From Nocardia anocheti (GTDB lineage Bacteria; Actinomycetota; Actinomycetes; Mycobacteriales; Mycobacteriaceae): DNA of 64,000 nt. Position 1 is the stretch's first letter; the number at the start of each line of letters is the position of its first letter. Of this stretch, positions 21,471 to 29,801 are shown one piece after another. The notes under the pieces are model-generated. The model saw nothing but the letters and a program-made list of their open reading frames with translations, made no database searches and was not told the DNA's origin. The stretch covers positions 248,001 to 312,000 of the forward strand of contig NZ_JAQQFV010000001.1 of NCBI RefSeq assembly GCF_029675105.1, written 5' to 3'. Both the position numbers and the translations under genes were made by a program.

Positions 21471-22040
21471 CTACTGGCGATCGGCGGGGTCGAACAGCAG
21501 GTCGGCGGCGCGGGCGAGCACCTCGGCGCGGTCGCGACCACCGTGGTCGGCGGCCAGGAAGTGCACCCCGATGATGCCGCAGAAGGCCAGCAGCGAGCGC
21601 GCTTCGATCTCGTCGGGATCGTCGACGATCTGCCCGATCGTCTCGCGCAGCAACGCCATTCGCGCGTTGTCGACGCGGCGCAGGCGCGCGGCGACGGCGT
21701 CGTCGGCGCGGGCCCAGGCGCGCACGGCCAGGTCGATGGGCAGCAGGTCGCTGGAGAAGGTGAGCATCCCGGCCCGGCGGGCCTTGGTCTTCGGATCGCC
21801 GGTCCCGGCGACCTGCGCCAGCACCTTGGCCACCGCCCTGGTCTCCCAGTCGTCGAGCATGGCGGCCAGCAGCGCGTCACGGTCGGCGAAGTAGCCGTAG
21901 AAGCCGCCCTTGCTCACCCCGATGCGCTTGGCGAGCACTTCCACGCGGACCGCCTCGACCCCCGATTCGGCCAGCACCGCCAGCCCTTCGCTCACCCATC
22001 TGGTGCGGGGAGTCCGCGCGGCACCCACGATGTGCTCCAC
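21471..22040 (-). CDS. TetR-family transcriptional regulator
   Basis: About 189 aa. The N-terminal helix-turn-helix is clear: GLAVLAESGVEAVRVEVLAKRIGVSKGGFYGYFADRDALLAAML. The C-terminal ligand domain is helical and not diagnostic. GTG 22040 is used; a GTG at 22028 has GGAG at a better distance and would shorten the protein by four residues. It is divergent from the proline-rich membrane-protein gene (150-bp gap), a possible target. Confidence 0.88.
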   Translation of the reverse strand: MEHIVGAARTPRTRWVSEGLAVLAESGVEAVRVEVLAKRIGVSKGGFYGYFADRDALLAAMLDDWETRAVAKVLAQVAGTGDPKTKARRAGMLTFSSDLLPIDLAVRAWARADDAVAARLRRVDNARMALLRETIGQIVDDPDEIEARSLLAFCGIIGVHFLAADHGGRDRAEVLARAADLLFDPADRQ

Positions 22041-22191
22041 CTCGTTCTTTCGGCGACACCGAGCCGCCGACACGGTCCGGATCTCCAGTGTACGAAGCCG
22101 TATAGCCGAGGCGCCGCTCTTGCGAACTGGTTACGATCGGCCCGACATCGGCACAGGGGGAGTCCCCGACCAACGCAGGAGGGGTTCGAGA

Positions 22192-23154
22192 GTGACCGGC
22201 CAGAATCCGCCACCGGGCGGCGACAAACCACCATCCGATCCGACCGTGCAGTGGTGGGAGCAGCCCCGCGCCGACGCGCCGAATCCCGGGCAGGCCGATC
22301 CGACCGTGCTGCGCGGCGGCATCGGTGACCACGGCGGCTACACCCCGCCCCCGCAGGCCCTGCCCTACCCGGGCACCGGCGACCACAACGCCTACGCCCC
22401 GCCGGTCAACCCGTACGCCAGCGCCCCGCAGCCGCAGCCCCAGTTCGCCGCCCCGCCGCCGTACCAGGCGCCGCAGCAGCAGTGGGGCGCGCCGCCGCGG
22501 CCGCCGTCCTCGGGCAACAACACGGTCTGGTGGATCGTGGGCGGCTCGGTGCTGCTGGTCGGCGTGCTGGTGATCGGCCTGGTGGTCTTCGCCGCCAACA
22601 AGGCCGAGGACGCCTTCGGCCCGGATTCGTCGAAGTGGGCGGGCGACTACGCGTTCATCGAGGGCAAGAACGCCTGCGACCTGGTCGACCTGACCGTGCT
22701 GGACCAGTGGTCGAGCACTCGCGAGACCACCACGCACACCGAACACGCCCCCTACGAGTACATCGGCGGCGGCTCCTACAACTGCTCGGCGCAGAACAAG
22801 AGCTCCGGCCGCGACGCCAACGGCGCGAACCTGACCCTGCAGGTGGAGTTCAAGACCGAGAGCGAGACCCAGTCGGACTACTCGCGCTGGAAGAGTTCCG
22901 ACACCAGGACCACCGGCGCGGGCTACGAGAACGGCCCGGTCAGCGGCCTCGGTGCGGAGGCGTACTACGCCTACGAGCTGCAGAGCTACAGCTCGATCCC
23001 CGACGACTACACCTACGTGGTCGGCGCGCACGACAGCAATATCTCGGTGAAGGTCGAGATCGAGGTGGAGAGCATGCGCAACGTGGACAAGTCCGCCCTG
23101 GCCACCGCGGCCGAATCGCAGGTCCGCAAGGTCCTGGCGGCATTGAAGAAGTAG
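22192..23154 (+). CDS. Single-pass membrane protein with Pro-rich cytoplasmic tail, unknown function
   Basis: 320 aa. Residues 1-100 are rich in Pro, Gln and Ala. One membrane helix is near 108-130 (WWIVGGSVLLVGVLVIGLVVFAA). The outer domain of about 185 residues contains two cysteines (NACDLVD, YNCSAQ) that could pair, and many Tyr, Ser and Thr. GTG 22192 is set by AGGAGGGG at 22177-22184. The architecture resembles actinobacterial surface proteins with a DUF3558-like outer domain, but I do not recognise the family with certainty. Confidence 0.8.
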   Translation: MTGQNPPPGGDKPPSDPTVQWWEQPRADAPNPGQADPTVLRGGIGDHGGYTPPPQALPYPGTGDHNAYAPPVNPYASAPQPQPQFAAPPPYQAPQQQWGAPPRPPSSGNNTVWWIVGGSVLLVGVLVIGLVVFAANKAEDAFGPDSSKWAGDYAFIEGKNACDLVDLTVLDQWSSTRETTTHTEHAPYEYIGGGSYNCSAQNKSSGRDANGANLTLQVEFKTESETQSDYSRWKSSDTRTTGAGYENGPVSGLGAEAYYAYELQSYSSIPDDYTYVVGAHDSNISVKVEIEVESMRNVDKSALATAAESQVRKVLAALKK

Positions 23155-23221
23155 CAGGTCGGAGCAGCCGAGCGGGGGCCGGTTTGGCATCGGCCCCCTA
23201 CCACCCGCTATGCTGCTCCAC

Positions 23222-23309
23222 GGAGGATTCGCCTAGTGGCCTATGGCGCTCGCCTGGAACGCGGGTTGGGTTAACGCCCTCAGGGGTTCAAATCCCCTAT
23301 CCTCCGCCA
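23222..23309 (+). tRNA. tRNA-Ser (anticodon GGA)
   Basis: Acceptor GGAGGAT pairs with ATCCTCC, followed by discriminator G and an encoded CCA. The anticodon loop CTGGAAC gives GGA, which reads UCC/UCU. A long variable arm (GGTTGGGTTAACGCC region) marks a class II serine tRNA. The T loop is TTCAAAT. Confidence 0.95.
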
Positions 23310-23310
23310 A

Positions 23311-23348
23311 CGCAGGGCCCTGATCGGTTCGCCGGTCGGGGCCCTGCG
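23311..23348 (+). terminator. Terminator hairpin after tRNA-Ser with TTCG loop
   Basis: Arms CGCAGGGCCC and GGGCCCTGCG continue through TGATCGG/CCGGTCG (with G-T pairs) to a TTCG tetraloop, and TGTTTATT follows. It begins two bases after the tRNA CCA. Confidence 0.8.
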
Positions 23349-23570
23349 TGTTTATTCGGTGGATCTGTCGGTGCGCACCCGTAGAGTGGGCCCGACAGTG
23401 CGGGAGATCCCCACCACACCCCTTCGCTCTGTCGCCCCTTCGGCAGAAGTGTGCGTGCCGACACAGTGAAGTGGGTACCCATCCATCGCGCCCGTCCACC
23501 GAGGACGGCGTGCGCCGGTCGACGTCGCGTTCGTCGTCGAACCGCCCAGAACTCAGAAAGAACCCAGTCA

Positions 23571-23990
23571 GTGAATACAGCACCTGAAACGAGCATCGGT
23601 CGCGACGCGTCCGGGCCGATCCGGTTGATGCTGCGTGACCACCAGAGCACCACCGGCCCGATCGACGGCGCCTGGTGGCCGCGAACCGATCAGCCGATGA
23701 CCGAGCTGCACCAGCTGGTGCACGCGGTCGGTCCGCGCATCGGCAAGCTGGCGCGCCTCGGATTCGATTGGAACACGGGCGAATCCGGCAGTGCGACCGA
23801 GCCCAACTCGCGCATCATGCACCTGGTCGGCAGCAATGGCGCCGCCCTGGCGCTGCTCGTGGTCCCCGCGTCCACCGAGGCGCCCGCCGCGCGCAGCCAG
23901 ATGCGCTGGGCGGCGGGCAAGCCCCGCGTGCAGGACCCGGCCCCGGCCGACATCGCCGCCGACGGGCCGCGTCCGCTGGCCCAGCTCTAG
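23571..23990 (+). CDS. DUF5994-like small protein
   Basis: 139-aa soluble protein. Its core, IRLMLRDHQSTTGPIDGAWWPRTDQP followed by LARLGFDWNTGES, matches the actinobacterial DUF5994 pattern as I know it; function unknown. GTG 23571 is the first start placing this core near the N-terminus; in-frame codons upstream to 23451 are Arg-rich and not protein-like. The Shine-Dalgarno is weak (AGAAAG). It ends 49 bases before the convergent ThrE gene. Confidence 0.75.
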   Translation: MNTAPETSIGRDASGPIRLMLRDHQSTTGPIDGAWWPRTDQPMTELHQLVHAVGPRIGKLARLGFDWNTGESGSATEPNSRIMHLVGSNGAALALLVVPASTEAPAARSQMRWAAGKPRVQDPAPADIAADGPRPLAQL

Positions 23991-24039
23991 CGACCTCGAC
24001 CCGCCGCCGCGGGCCCGGCTCCCGCGGCGGCCCAACCCG

Positions 24040-25488
24040 CTAGCGGTCGCTGGTGTAGGTCGGGTCGAAGTCGCGGGGCGCGCCGCGGCGGCTGAGCAAT
24101 CGGTCGAACCACTCACCGAGGACGACGCCCGAAGCCAGCGCGCAGCCGACGCCGAACGCGCCGAGCAGCTGACTGAAGCCGAGCAGGGTCTCGTCCTCGA
24201 GCAGGGCGTAGAGCCCGCGATACACCTTCAGACCCGGCAGCAGCGGGGTGATGCCCGCGACCGCGACGACCAGCGGCGGGGTGAGCGCGCGCCGCGCCAT
24301 CAGACCACCGGCCATACCGATCAGGATGGCGGCGATGCCCGAGGAGATCACCGGCCCGAAGCCGACGTCCTGGGCCAGCAGGTAGGTCATCGTGCCCGCC
24401 GCGCCGCTGAGCCCGGCCGCCAGCAGCGCGCGGCGCTCGGCGTAACAGGCCAGCGCGAAGGCGATCGCCGCCACCGCACCGGCCAGCAGCGTGACGGCCA
24501 GGTACCCGGTCTCGCGTCCGGCGCTGGCCGCGATCTCCGGCACCGGAATCCCGAGCAGCACCGAAACCCGCAGCGCCAGACCGATACCCGCGACGATGCC
24601 GCCGGTCATCATCACCAGTTCGAGCATGCGCGCCGCGGCGGTGATCGGCGCGCCGGTGATGGCGTCCTGCACCGAACCGACCAATTGCAGACCACTGAGC
24701 AGCACGGTGATCCCGGCCGCGACGATCAGCGCCGCCTCCGCGCGCCAGTCGTCGCTCACCGCCGCCAGCGCGATGGCGGGCGCGGCCGCGAGAATCCCGC
24801 CGACGATGTGCTGGAAGAAGATCGGCAGACCGAGCTGGTGCAGTGCCCGGTTCACCACGTCGATCAGCGCGGTGGTCGCGAAGCTGATCACCGCCAGCAC
24901 CACCCCGCCGCCGAGCAGCACCGCGATGGCCGCCGCCAGTAGCGACCAGCCCGCGGTGGACACCCAGCGTGGGTACGGGTGGCGCAGCGAGACGATCTCG
25001 TCGAGCGCCGCGTGCGCCTGGTCGACCGGGACGACCTGGCTGCGGATACGGCGGGTCAACCGGTCGACCGCCGCCAGCCGGGTGAAGTCGAGCGAGCGGT
25101 ACTTCACCACCCGCATATCGCTGGCGGGCGGCAGGCTCAGGCCACGATCGGCCCAGATACGGATCGCGTCGAAGGTGACGTCGATATCGCATTTGTCCAG
25201 ACCGTAGGTGGAGGCGATGAAGCGCACCTGCGCCGAGGTGTCCCCGACGCTGGTGCCCGCGGCCAGCACCACCTCGCCCACCCGCACGGCCAGATCCAGC
25301 ACCTGCGACACCTCGGCGTCGTCGGTGAGATCGATCGGCTTGAGCGGGGTGGGCGCGGCGACGATATTGTCGGCGGTGGCGCGTTGCGACGGCAGGATGA
25401 ACGGTCGCCGGAACGGCCACAGGCGGCGCCGACCTGGGGATTCGATGATCGTATCGCCCTCGCCATCGGGCAGTGGGTCCGCGCTCAT
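24040..25488 (-). CDS. ThrE-type threonine/serine exporter
   Basis: 482-aa membrane protein of the ThrE family, which exports threonine and serine in corynebacteria. The cytoplasmic N-terminal half (about 45-160) has the conserved LDLAVRVGEVVLAAGTSVGDTSAQVR and FDAIRIWADRG regions, similar to a hydrolase-like domain. About ten membrane helices follow from residue 180. Both halves are fused in one gene, as in Corynebacterium ThrE. ATG start at 25488. A small gene lies 71 bases upstream on the same strand. Confidence 0.9.
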   Translation of the reverse strand: MSADPLPDGEGDTIIESPGRRRLWPFRRPFILPSQRATADNIVAAPTPLKPIDLTDDAEVSQVLDLAVRVGEVVLAAGTSVGDTSAQVRFIASTYGLDKCDIDVTFDAIRIWADRGLSLPPASDMRVVKYRSLDFTRLAAVDRLTRRIRSQVVPVDQAHAALDEIVSLRHPYPRWVSTAGWSLLAAAIAVLLGGGVVLAVISFATTALIDVVNRALHQLGLPIFFQHIVGGILAAAPAIALAAVSDDWRAEAALIVAAGITVLLSGLQLVGSVQDAITGAPITAAARMLELVMMTGGIVAGIGLALRVSVLLGIPVPEIAASAGRETGYLAVTLLAGAVAAIAFALACYAERRALLAAGLSGAAGTMTYLLAQDVGFGPVISSGIAAILIGMAGGLMARRALTPPLVVAVAGITPLLPGLKVYRGLYALLEDETLLGFSQLLGAFGVGCALASGVVLGEWFDRLLSRRGAPRDFDPTYTSDR

Positions 25489-25559
25489 ACCTCGACGGTA
25501 GTAGCGCGACGGGGCTGTTCATCGTCTCGCAACAACTTCGTCAACGTGTCGGTGCGCAC

Positions 25560-25733
25560 TCAGATGTCCTCGATGAGGCCCGTGCTGTAGGCCGTCGCGG
25601 CGAGGTGCTGGAGACAGCGCGGTCCGCATCCGTCGTGCTGAGTCAGCACGAAACGGGCCTGGCGCAGCGAAGAAATGGGAGAATCGGCCACGCAGTCGGC
25701 ATGTGTGGCGCGCCAGTGGTCTTCGAGGGCCAT
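25560..25733 (-). CDS. Small His/Cys-containing protein, hypothetical
   Basis: 57 aa beginning MALEDHWRATHADCVAD and ending HDGCGPRCLQHLAATAY plus a short tail. The H-x3-C and H-x2-C-x3-C spacing suggests metal binding, and the composition is far more protein-like than the other frames here. ATG 25733 has no good Shine-Dalgarno; a longer form cannot be excluded. It precedes the ThrE gene on the same strand. Confidence 0.5.
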   Translation of the reverse strand: MALEDHWRATHADCVADSPISSLRQARFVLTQHDGCGPRCLQHLAATAYSTGLIEDI

Positions 25734-25805
25734 GGCGTCGGCGCGCGAGGTCGGCGGGTCTGGTGCGGATGGGTCGTGCAGGGTGTGACTGGAGGCGATG
25801 ACTGT

Positions 25806-26450
25806 ATGAACACCGGGACGGGGAAGGTGATCCAGGAGCGGCGGCGGTTGCTCGGGCTGTCGCAGCCCGCGCTGGCCTCCGCGATCGGGGTGAGCTCGCG
25901 ACAGATCACCCGCTACGAGTCCGAGGAGCAGTCGCCGACGCTGCCGGTCGCCATCCGGCTGGCCGAGGCGTTGCAGATCTCGCTGGCCGAGCTCGCCGGG
26001 ATCGTCGACAACCGGGTCGACCTGGCGGGGCGGTGGTGGGCCGCCTGGCAGAAACCGACCGACTCCGGCGAAAAAGTCGAGATAGCGCCGGTGACCATCC
26101 GGCACGAAGGCGACCACCTGCTTCTCGACTCCGACGCCGAATCCCCAGCGGCGCCCGACGATCCGGTCGCGCAGGTGCGCGGCGAGATGCGGGTCTGGGA
26201 CGGCGACGCGCTCACCGGGTGGATGCGCGGAATGGATATCGCCTTCCCGGTCGGCGTCATCTACTACTCGCTGCATCCCCAAGGCGCTCACGCCGTCGGC
26301 TCGTGGACGACGAAGGCCGGGGTCGACGGGCTCGTGCGCGGCTGGAGCGCCCTGGCCAGGGAGAAATCCGACGCCGAGAAGCTCCTCTCGGAGCTGGTGC
26401 GCACCGACGGCACCGTCGAGTCGTGGCCAGGAACCGCGCGCTCGGCCTGA
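25806..26450 (+). CDS. XRE-family helix-turn-helix protein
   Basis: 214 aa. The N-terminal Cro/CI-type domain (about 5-65) reads VIQERRRLLGLSQPALASAIGVSS then RQITRYESEEQSPTLPVA. The C-terminal 150 residues form an unknown domain rich in Trp (DLAGRWWAAWQ, GEMRVWDGDALTGWMRGMD) that may sense a ligand or partner. ATG 25806 has GGAGG about ten bases upstream. Its 3' end overlaps the convergent small membrane-protein gene by 163 bases. Confidence 0.88.
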   Translation: MNTGTGKVIQERRRLLGLSQPALASAIGVSSRQITRYESEEQSPTLPVAIRLAEALQISLAELAGIVDNRVDLAGRWWAAWQKPTDSGEKVEIAPVTIRHEGDHLLLDSDAESPAAPDDPVAQVRGEMRVWDGDALTGWMRGMDIAFPVGVIYYSLHPQGAHAVGSWTTKAGVDGLVRGWSALAREKSDAEKLLSELVRTDGTVESWPGTARSA

Positions 26451-26572
26451 ATCCGCAGCGCGATGTCGTAGACGCTGGGCCGGGCGGGCTCGTCCGGTGG
26501 CAGCAGTAGTAGGAAGCGGGTCAGCGCCCCGAACACGAGCAGGCCCAACAAGATCCACGCATAGATTTCCAT
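26288..26572 (-). CDS. Small membrane protein overlapping the XRE gene
   Basis: 94 aa. ATG 26572 has a strong Shine-Dalgarno, GGAGGGGACAG. Residues 2-24 form a membrane helix (IYAWILLGLLVFGALTRFLLLL), then a conserved-looking RPSVYDIALRIQAERA stretch. The last ~50 codons run antisense within the XRE gene and look less protein-like, so the true family may end earlier or the overlap may have arisen by extension past a lost stop codon. Confidence 0.6.
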   Translation of the reverse strand: MEIYAWILLGLLVFGALTRFLLLLPPDEPARPSVYDIALRIQAERAVPGHDSTVPSVRTSSERSFSASDFSLARALQPRTSPSTPAFVVHEPTA

Positions 26573-26715
26573 CTGTCCCCTCCGAACGAGTCATCACTGG
26601 CACGGGTGGCGCGGTATGGTGCTGTCGAAGCCGCCAGGAAAAGTATGGTCGCCGTCAAGACCTTTTGGACAGCAAAAAGCGTCTACAAATGTCTACAGTT
26701 CTCTACGATGGGTTC

Positions 26716-27219
26716 ATGTCCAGTCGGGGCGCCCAGGGGAACGACAGCAGCGCGGCCGGGGCGCGGCTGCGGAAACTACGCGAAGAGGCCGGTCTCTCAC
26801 TGACCGCGCTGGCCACCCGGGTGCCCTACAGCCGGGCCGCCCTCGGCCACTACGAAACCGGTACGCGCGCAGCCTCACCCGCCGTGATCGCCTGGTACGA
26901 GCGCATCCACGCCCAAGCCGTCCTCGGTACCCGGCGCCACGATCCGCGCGCCGCCGACACCGCCATCGCCACGGCCCTGTCCCCCGGTCGCGAGGAACCG
27001 CTCATCGAGATCGGCCATCCGCACCCCGACGAGTCCGGCTATTCGTGCCCGTTCCGGGTCGACGGCCTGATCGAGGGCGAGGCGGCGGGCACCGATCCGG
27101 CGACGGCGCTGCACTCCGCGCTGCAGACCATCGGCCTCGAACTGGCCAGGGCGGGCAGGCGACGTCAGCGCAGCGCGGCGACCACGGTGGTCAGGGATTC
27201 GGTCAGCAGGGCCAGGTAG
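26716..27219 (+). CDS. XRE-family helix-turn-helix protein
   Basis: 167 aa. The DNA-binding domain is ARLRKLREEAGLSLTALATRVPYSRAALGHYETG at residues 15-50, the form seen in actinobacterial regulators paired with DUF397 proteins. The C-terminus (about 95-155) has a DPATALHSALQTIGLEL helix of unknown role. ATG 26716 is chosen; ATG 26689 is nine codons upstream in frame but lies in a short direct repeat (GTCTACAAAT, GTCTACAGTT). The last 55 bases overlap the convergent acyltransferase gene. Confidence 0.82.
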   Translation: MSSRGAQGNDSSAAGARLRKLREEAGLSLTALATRVPYSRAALGHYETGTRAASPAVIAWYERIHAQAVLGTRRHDPRAADTAIATALSPGREEPLIEIGHPHPDESGYSCPFRVDGLIEGEAAGTDPATALHSALQTIGLELARAGRRRQRSAATTVVRDSVSRAR

Positions 27220-28592
27220 CGGTCCGGGTCGGGCACCGCGGCGAGATCGGAATGCACTGACAGCGTGACGGTTTTGCCGAGTCCGTGCACACCGTGGGTC
27301 AGATGCATGACCGCGCCGAGGGCGGGGAACCCACCCGTGAACAGCACCGGGGCACCCGCGAAGGCGAGATCGGCGGCGCCACGGTTGACGCTGGAGACGA
27401 CGGTGTTGCCGTCGAGGGCGGGCGGCACGGAATCCAGGTCGGCGTTCGCGACATCACGGACGGCGAAGACGGCGGGCACCGTCTCCCCCACCCGATTCCG
27501 CACGGCCAGTAGCGGATTCGACGCGCGCTCGCGGCGGGCCGCCAGTTCCCCGGCGATGCGCGCGGCGCGAACGCGGAGGTCGGGTTCGTCGATGTGCAGG
27601 TCGATGGACAGGCCGCGATAGTTGTTGCGCGCGCGGCCGTCGGCGGGGACTGCCATCGGCAGGGCGGTTCCGAGGCGGGTCGGCGCTTCGCCGCGTTCGG
27701 CGAGGTAGGCGGGCAAGGCCAGCGAAATCGCGGTCAGCGCAATGAGAGTGACGGTGTAGCCGGGAATCCGTAGGGTGTCCGTGTCCACGACGAGCAGCCG
27801 GACCCGATGCGCGTCGGCGGCGACCGGCGCGGCGGGATTGAGCGGGCCGGGCGCGAAGCCGGTTGCGGCCGCGGGTACTTCACCCGCGGCCGTCAGCGCC
27901 TCCAGTTCCCGCTGGGCCAGGGCGGCGGCACGGCCGCGCCGGACGGTTTCGACGACCTGCTGGGGAAAACGCAGGGCGCCAAGCACACTCGCGGGCACGC
28001 CGCTGGCGGTCCATCCCCAGAGTTGTCCACACCAATCCACAGCCTGTGCCAGGGTTTTCGCTGGTCGTGCCTGGCTGATCCCCCGGTTATCCACAGCCTG
28101 CTCGGAATCGCTGTGGATAACTTCGGAAGTCCCGAACAGCGCGCGACCCAGCGCGGCCGCACCGGTGCCGTCGGCCAGGGCGTGCGAGAGCTGCAACACC
28201 GCGACCAGCGCGGGCCCGGACGAGCGCGGGGCGTCGCGCACCCCGCGAAAGACGTGCAGGCGCCAGGGATGCTCGGTCGCCGTGAGGCCGGTACCCAGAA
28301 GTTCGCCGATTCGGTCCAGCACGCAATGCCATGCCAGACCATCGGACGACGAGGTCACGAATTGCTGGGACGTGAATTCGGCGGGCGCCCAGCGTGGATA
28401 GTCGAGATCGCCCGGTATCTCCTGTACCCGGATCCGCAGATCCGGAATGCGCGCGGAACGCGCGGCGACGAATGCGCGGAGTTCACCGGTGGCCGTGGCG
28501 GTTTCGGCGAACACGTAGAGCAGGAACACATCGTTGGCACCGCGTCGCGACAGCCAGAACATCGTCGCGTCACGGGGGGCCATCCTGGTCAT
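27165..28592 (-). CDS. Wax-ester synthase/diacylglycerol acyltransferase-like protein
   Basis: 475-aa member of the WS/DGAT family that makes storage lipids in mycolic-acid bacteria. The start (MAPRDATMFWLSRRG) aligns with the usual SPLDAMFL opening. The HHxxxDG active site is S136-H-A-L-A-D-G: the first His is Ser, while the second (catalytic) His and the DG remain. The C-terminus has the SSVNRG...GFPALGAVMHLTHGVHG segment of the family. It may be active with altered specificity, or divergent in function. It contains a cluster of DnaA-box sequences. ATG start at 28592; an in-frame ATG four codons on is also possible. Confidence 0.8.
   Translation of the reverse strand: MTRMAPRDATMFWLSRRGANDVFLLYVFAETATATGELRAFVAARSARIPDLRIRVQEIPGDLDYPRWAPAEFTSQQFVTSSSDGLAWHCVLDRIGELLGTGLTATEHPWRLHVFRGVRDAPRSSGPALVAVLQLSHALADGTGAAALGRALFGTSEVIHSDSEQAVDNRGISQARPAKTLAQAVDWCGQLWGWTASGVPASVLGALRFPQQVVETVRRGRAAALAQRELEALTAAGEVPAAATGFAPGPLNPAAPVAADAHRVRLLVVDTDTLRIPGYTVTLIALTAISLALPAYLAERGEAPTRLGTALPMAVPADGRARNNYRGLSIDLHIDEPDLRVRAARIAGELAARRERASNPLLAVRNRVGETVPAVFAVRDVANADLDSVPPALDGNTVVSSVNRGAADLAFAGAPVLFTGGFPALGAVMHLTHGVHGLGKTVTLSVHSDLAAVPDPDRYLALLTESLTTVVAALR
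28023..28120. other. Cluster of DnaA-box sequences inside the acyltransferase gene
   Basis: TTGTCCACA at 28023-28031, a weak CAATCCACA at 28033-28041, a perfect TTATCCACA at 28087-28095 and its reverse TGTGGATAA at 28112-28120. They lie in codons 157-190 of the gene, in a local dip in GC content. Whether DnaA binds here is untested. Confidence 0.5.
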
Positions 28593-28678
28593 CCGAGCAA
28601 CGATAGGCCACCCCTGAGATGGCCCCGAGTCCTACCGACCCGGGGCCCGTACTGCCGACTCGTCGCGCACCGAGCGGC

Positions 28679-28888
28679 TCAGCCGCGAGCGAACTCTCCG
28701 GCGGTGACATCGGCTAGAAACGCACGCCAGTCTCCCGCTCCGAAGGCCAGCACGGGACCACGGCCGCGATCCTTGGTGTCGCGGACCGCGACTTCGCCGC
28801 CGCGGAGAAAGGCCACTTCCACGCAGTTCCCATCGGGTCCGCTGTAGGTGCTCTTCCGCCACACAGCGTCCGTCACATCAACTTCCAC
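28679..28888 (-). CDS. DUF397 domain protein
   Basis: 69 aa. The pattern VWRKSTYSGPDGNCVEVAF then VAVRDTKDRGRGPVLAFGAGDWRAFLADV is the full DUF397 domain. Such genes normally sit beside an XRE gene in actinomycetes; here the nearest XRE genes are about 1.7 and 2.4 kb away on the other strand, with the acyltransferase gene between. GTG 28888 is set by AAAGGAG eight bases upstream. Confidence 0.88.
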   Translation of the reverse strand: MEVDVTDAVWRKSTYSGPDGNCVEVAFLRGGEVAVRDTKDRGRGPVLAFGAGDWRAFLADVTAGEFARG

Positions 28889-29306
28889 GGCACATGCTCC
28901 TTTGCTTCATCGAGAACGGGATTACTCCTGGAATCGTCGAACATTCCGATTTACGGCGTGACCGATGAGTTACTTCGTGGCAGACACAGCACTGCCACAC
29001 GGTGCGCGCAACAGATCGGCACGAACCAGCGCATCGAGGCGTTTCCGCCTCCGGGGGCTGCCCCCGCGGAAGAGACACTAGCAGGTCTTCCGCAAGTTTG
29101 CGGATGAGAATTTGCTTTCTCATGGGCATTTGCCAACCTTGCGAAGCTTCACGTTTGCGGGGGCATTGCCGGACCCTCTTACCCATTCCCGAACCGGTTG
29201 ACACATCTGGATTTACTTCCATGTGATTAGTCCGTGATACGTCAATTTCCGAACTGTCTCAGCCGCCCCACGAGCACCATCGGAGCCGGGCGTGGATCAT
29301 GGGGGA
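28889..29306. other. 418-bp region between DUF397 and DUF309 genes
   Basis: AT-richer than its flanks, with repeated TTTGC and TTGCG words. A hairpin, ATGAGAA - TTTGCT - TTCTCAT, is at 29104-29123. Open frames on the minus strand exist but have no protein-like composition or ribosome site. It may be the remains of a gene that once accompanied the DUF397 gene, or a long regulatory region. Confidence 0.5.
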
Positions 29307-29792
29307 ATGATCTCCCGTGACCGCGATGCCGCAGGTCGTGCCCGCAACGACCGTCCCAGGGACCGACTCGGACGGCCACTGCCGCCCGGCAGCGCCGGTG
29401 TCGCCCGAATTCCCGACGACCTCGAGCTGGCACCCCAGCAAACTCTGGCCTTCGCTCAGCAACTGCTGGACGACGGATTGGCATTCAACGCGCACGAGGT
29501 ATTGGAGGCCGCGTGGAAGAACGGGCCGGTAGCCGAACGGATGCTCTGGCAGGGGTTGGCGCAATACGCCGTCGGGATCACCCACATCCAGCGCGGGAAC
29601 GCCAAGGGCGCGGGTAGCCTCCTGCGCCGCGCGAGCGAGCGGCTCGACGCCTACCCGGCGAATGCCCAGCAGCACGACGTGGACCGCGCCGGGTTGATCG
29701 CGCACGCGCGAACGCTGCTGGCCGCGCTCGACGCCGAGGCGCCCATCGACGCGGACCAACTGGCCCCGCGCCTGCGTCGCGAGCCCACCTAG
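29307..29792 (+). CDS. DUF309 domain protein
   Basis: About 161 aa. The opening SRDRDAAGRARNDRPRDRLGRPLP and the helical core AQQLLDDGLAFNAHEVLEAAWKNG ... LWQGLAQYAVGITHIQRGN are those of the DUF309 family (function unknown). ATG 29307 is used because related proteins start at this Arg/Asp-rich segment; a GTG at 29292 with GGAG upstream is the alternative. The gluQRS start codon follows nine bases after the stop, so the two are likely co-transcribed. Confidence 0.82.
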   Translation: MISRDRDAAGRARNDRPRDRLGRPLPPGSAGVARIPDDLELAPQQTLAFAQQLLDDGLAFNAHEVLEAAWKNGPVAERMLWQGLAQYAVGITHIQRGNAKGAGSLLRRASERLDAYPANAQQHDVDRAGLIAHARTLLAALDAEAPIDADQLAPRLRREPT

Positions 29793-29801
29793 ACTGGGGC
29801 G

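Noticed and set aside
23222..23348. tRNA-Ser followed by a hairpin as a possible phage attachment site
   Set aside because: No integrase and no second copy of the tRNA 3' end are present in the window; the hairpin is a normal terminator.
26681..26700. GTCTACAAAT/GTCTACAGTT direct repeat as an XRE operator
   Set aside because: Too short and not symmetric; noted under the gene but not called as a site.
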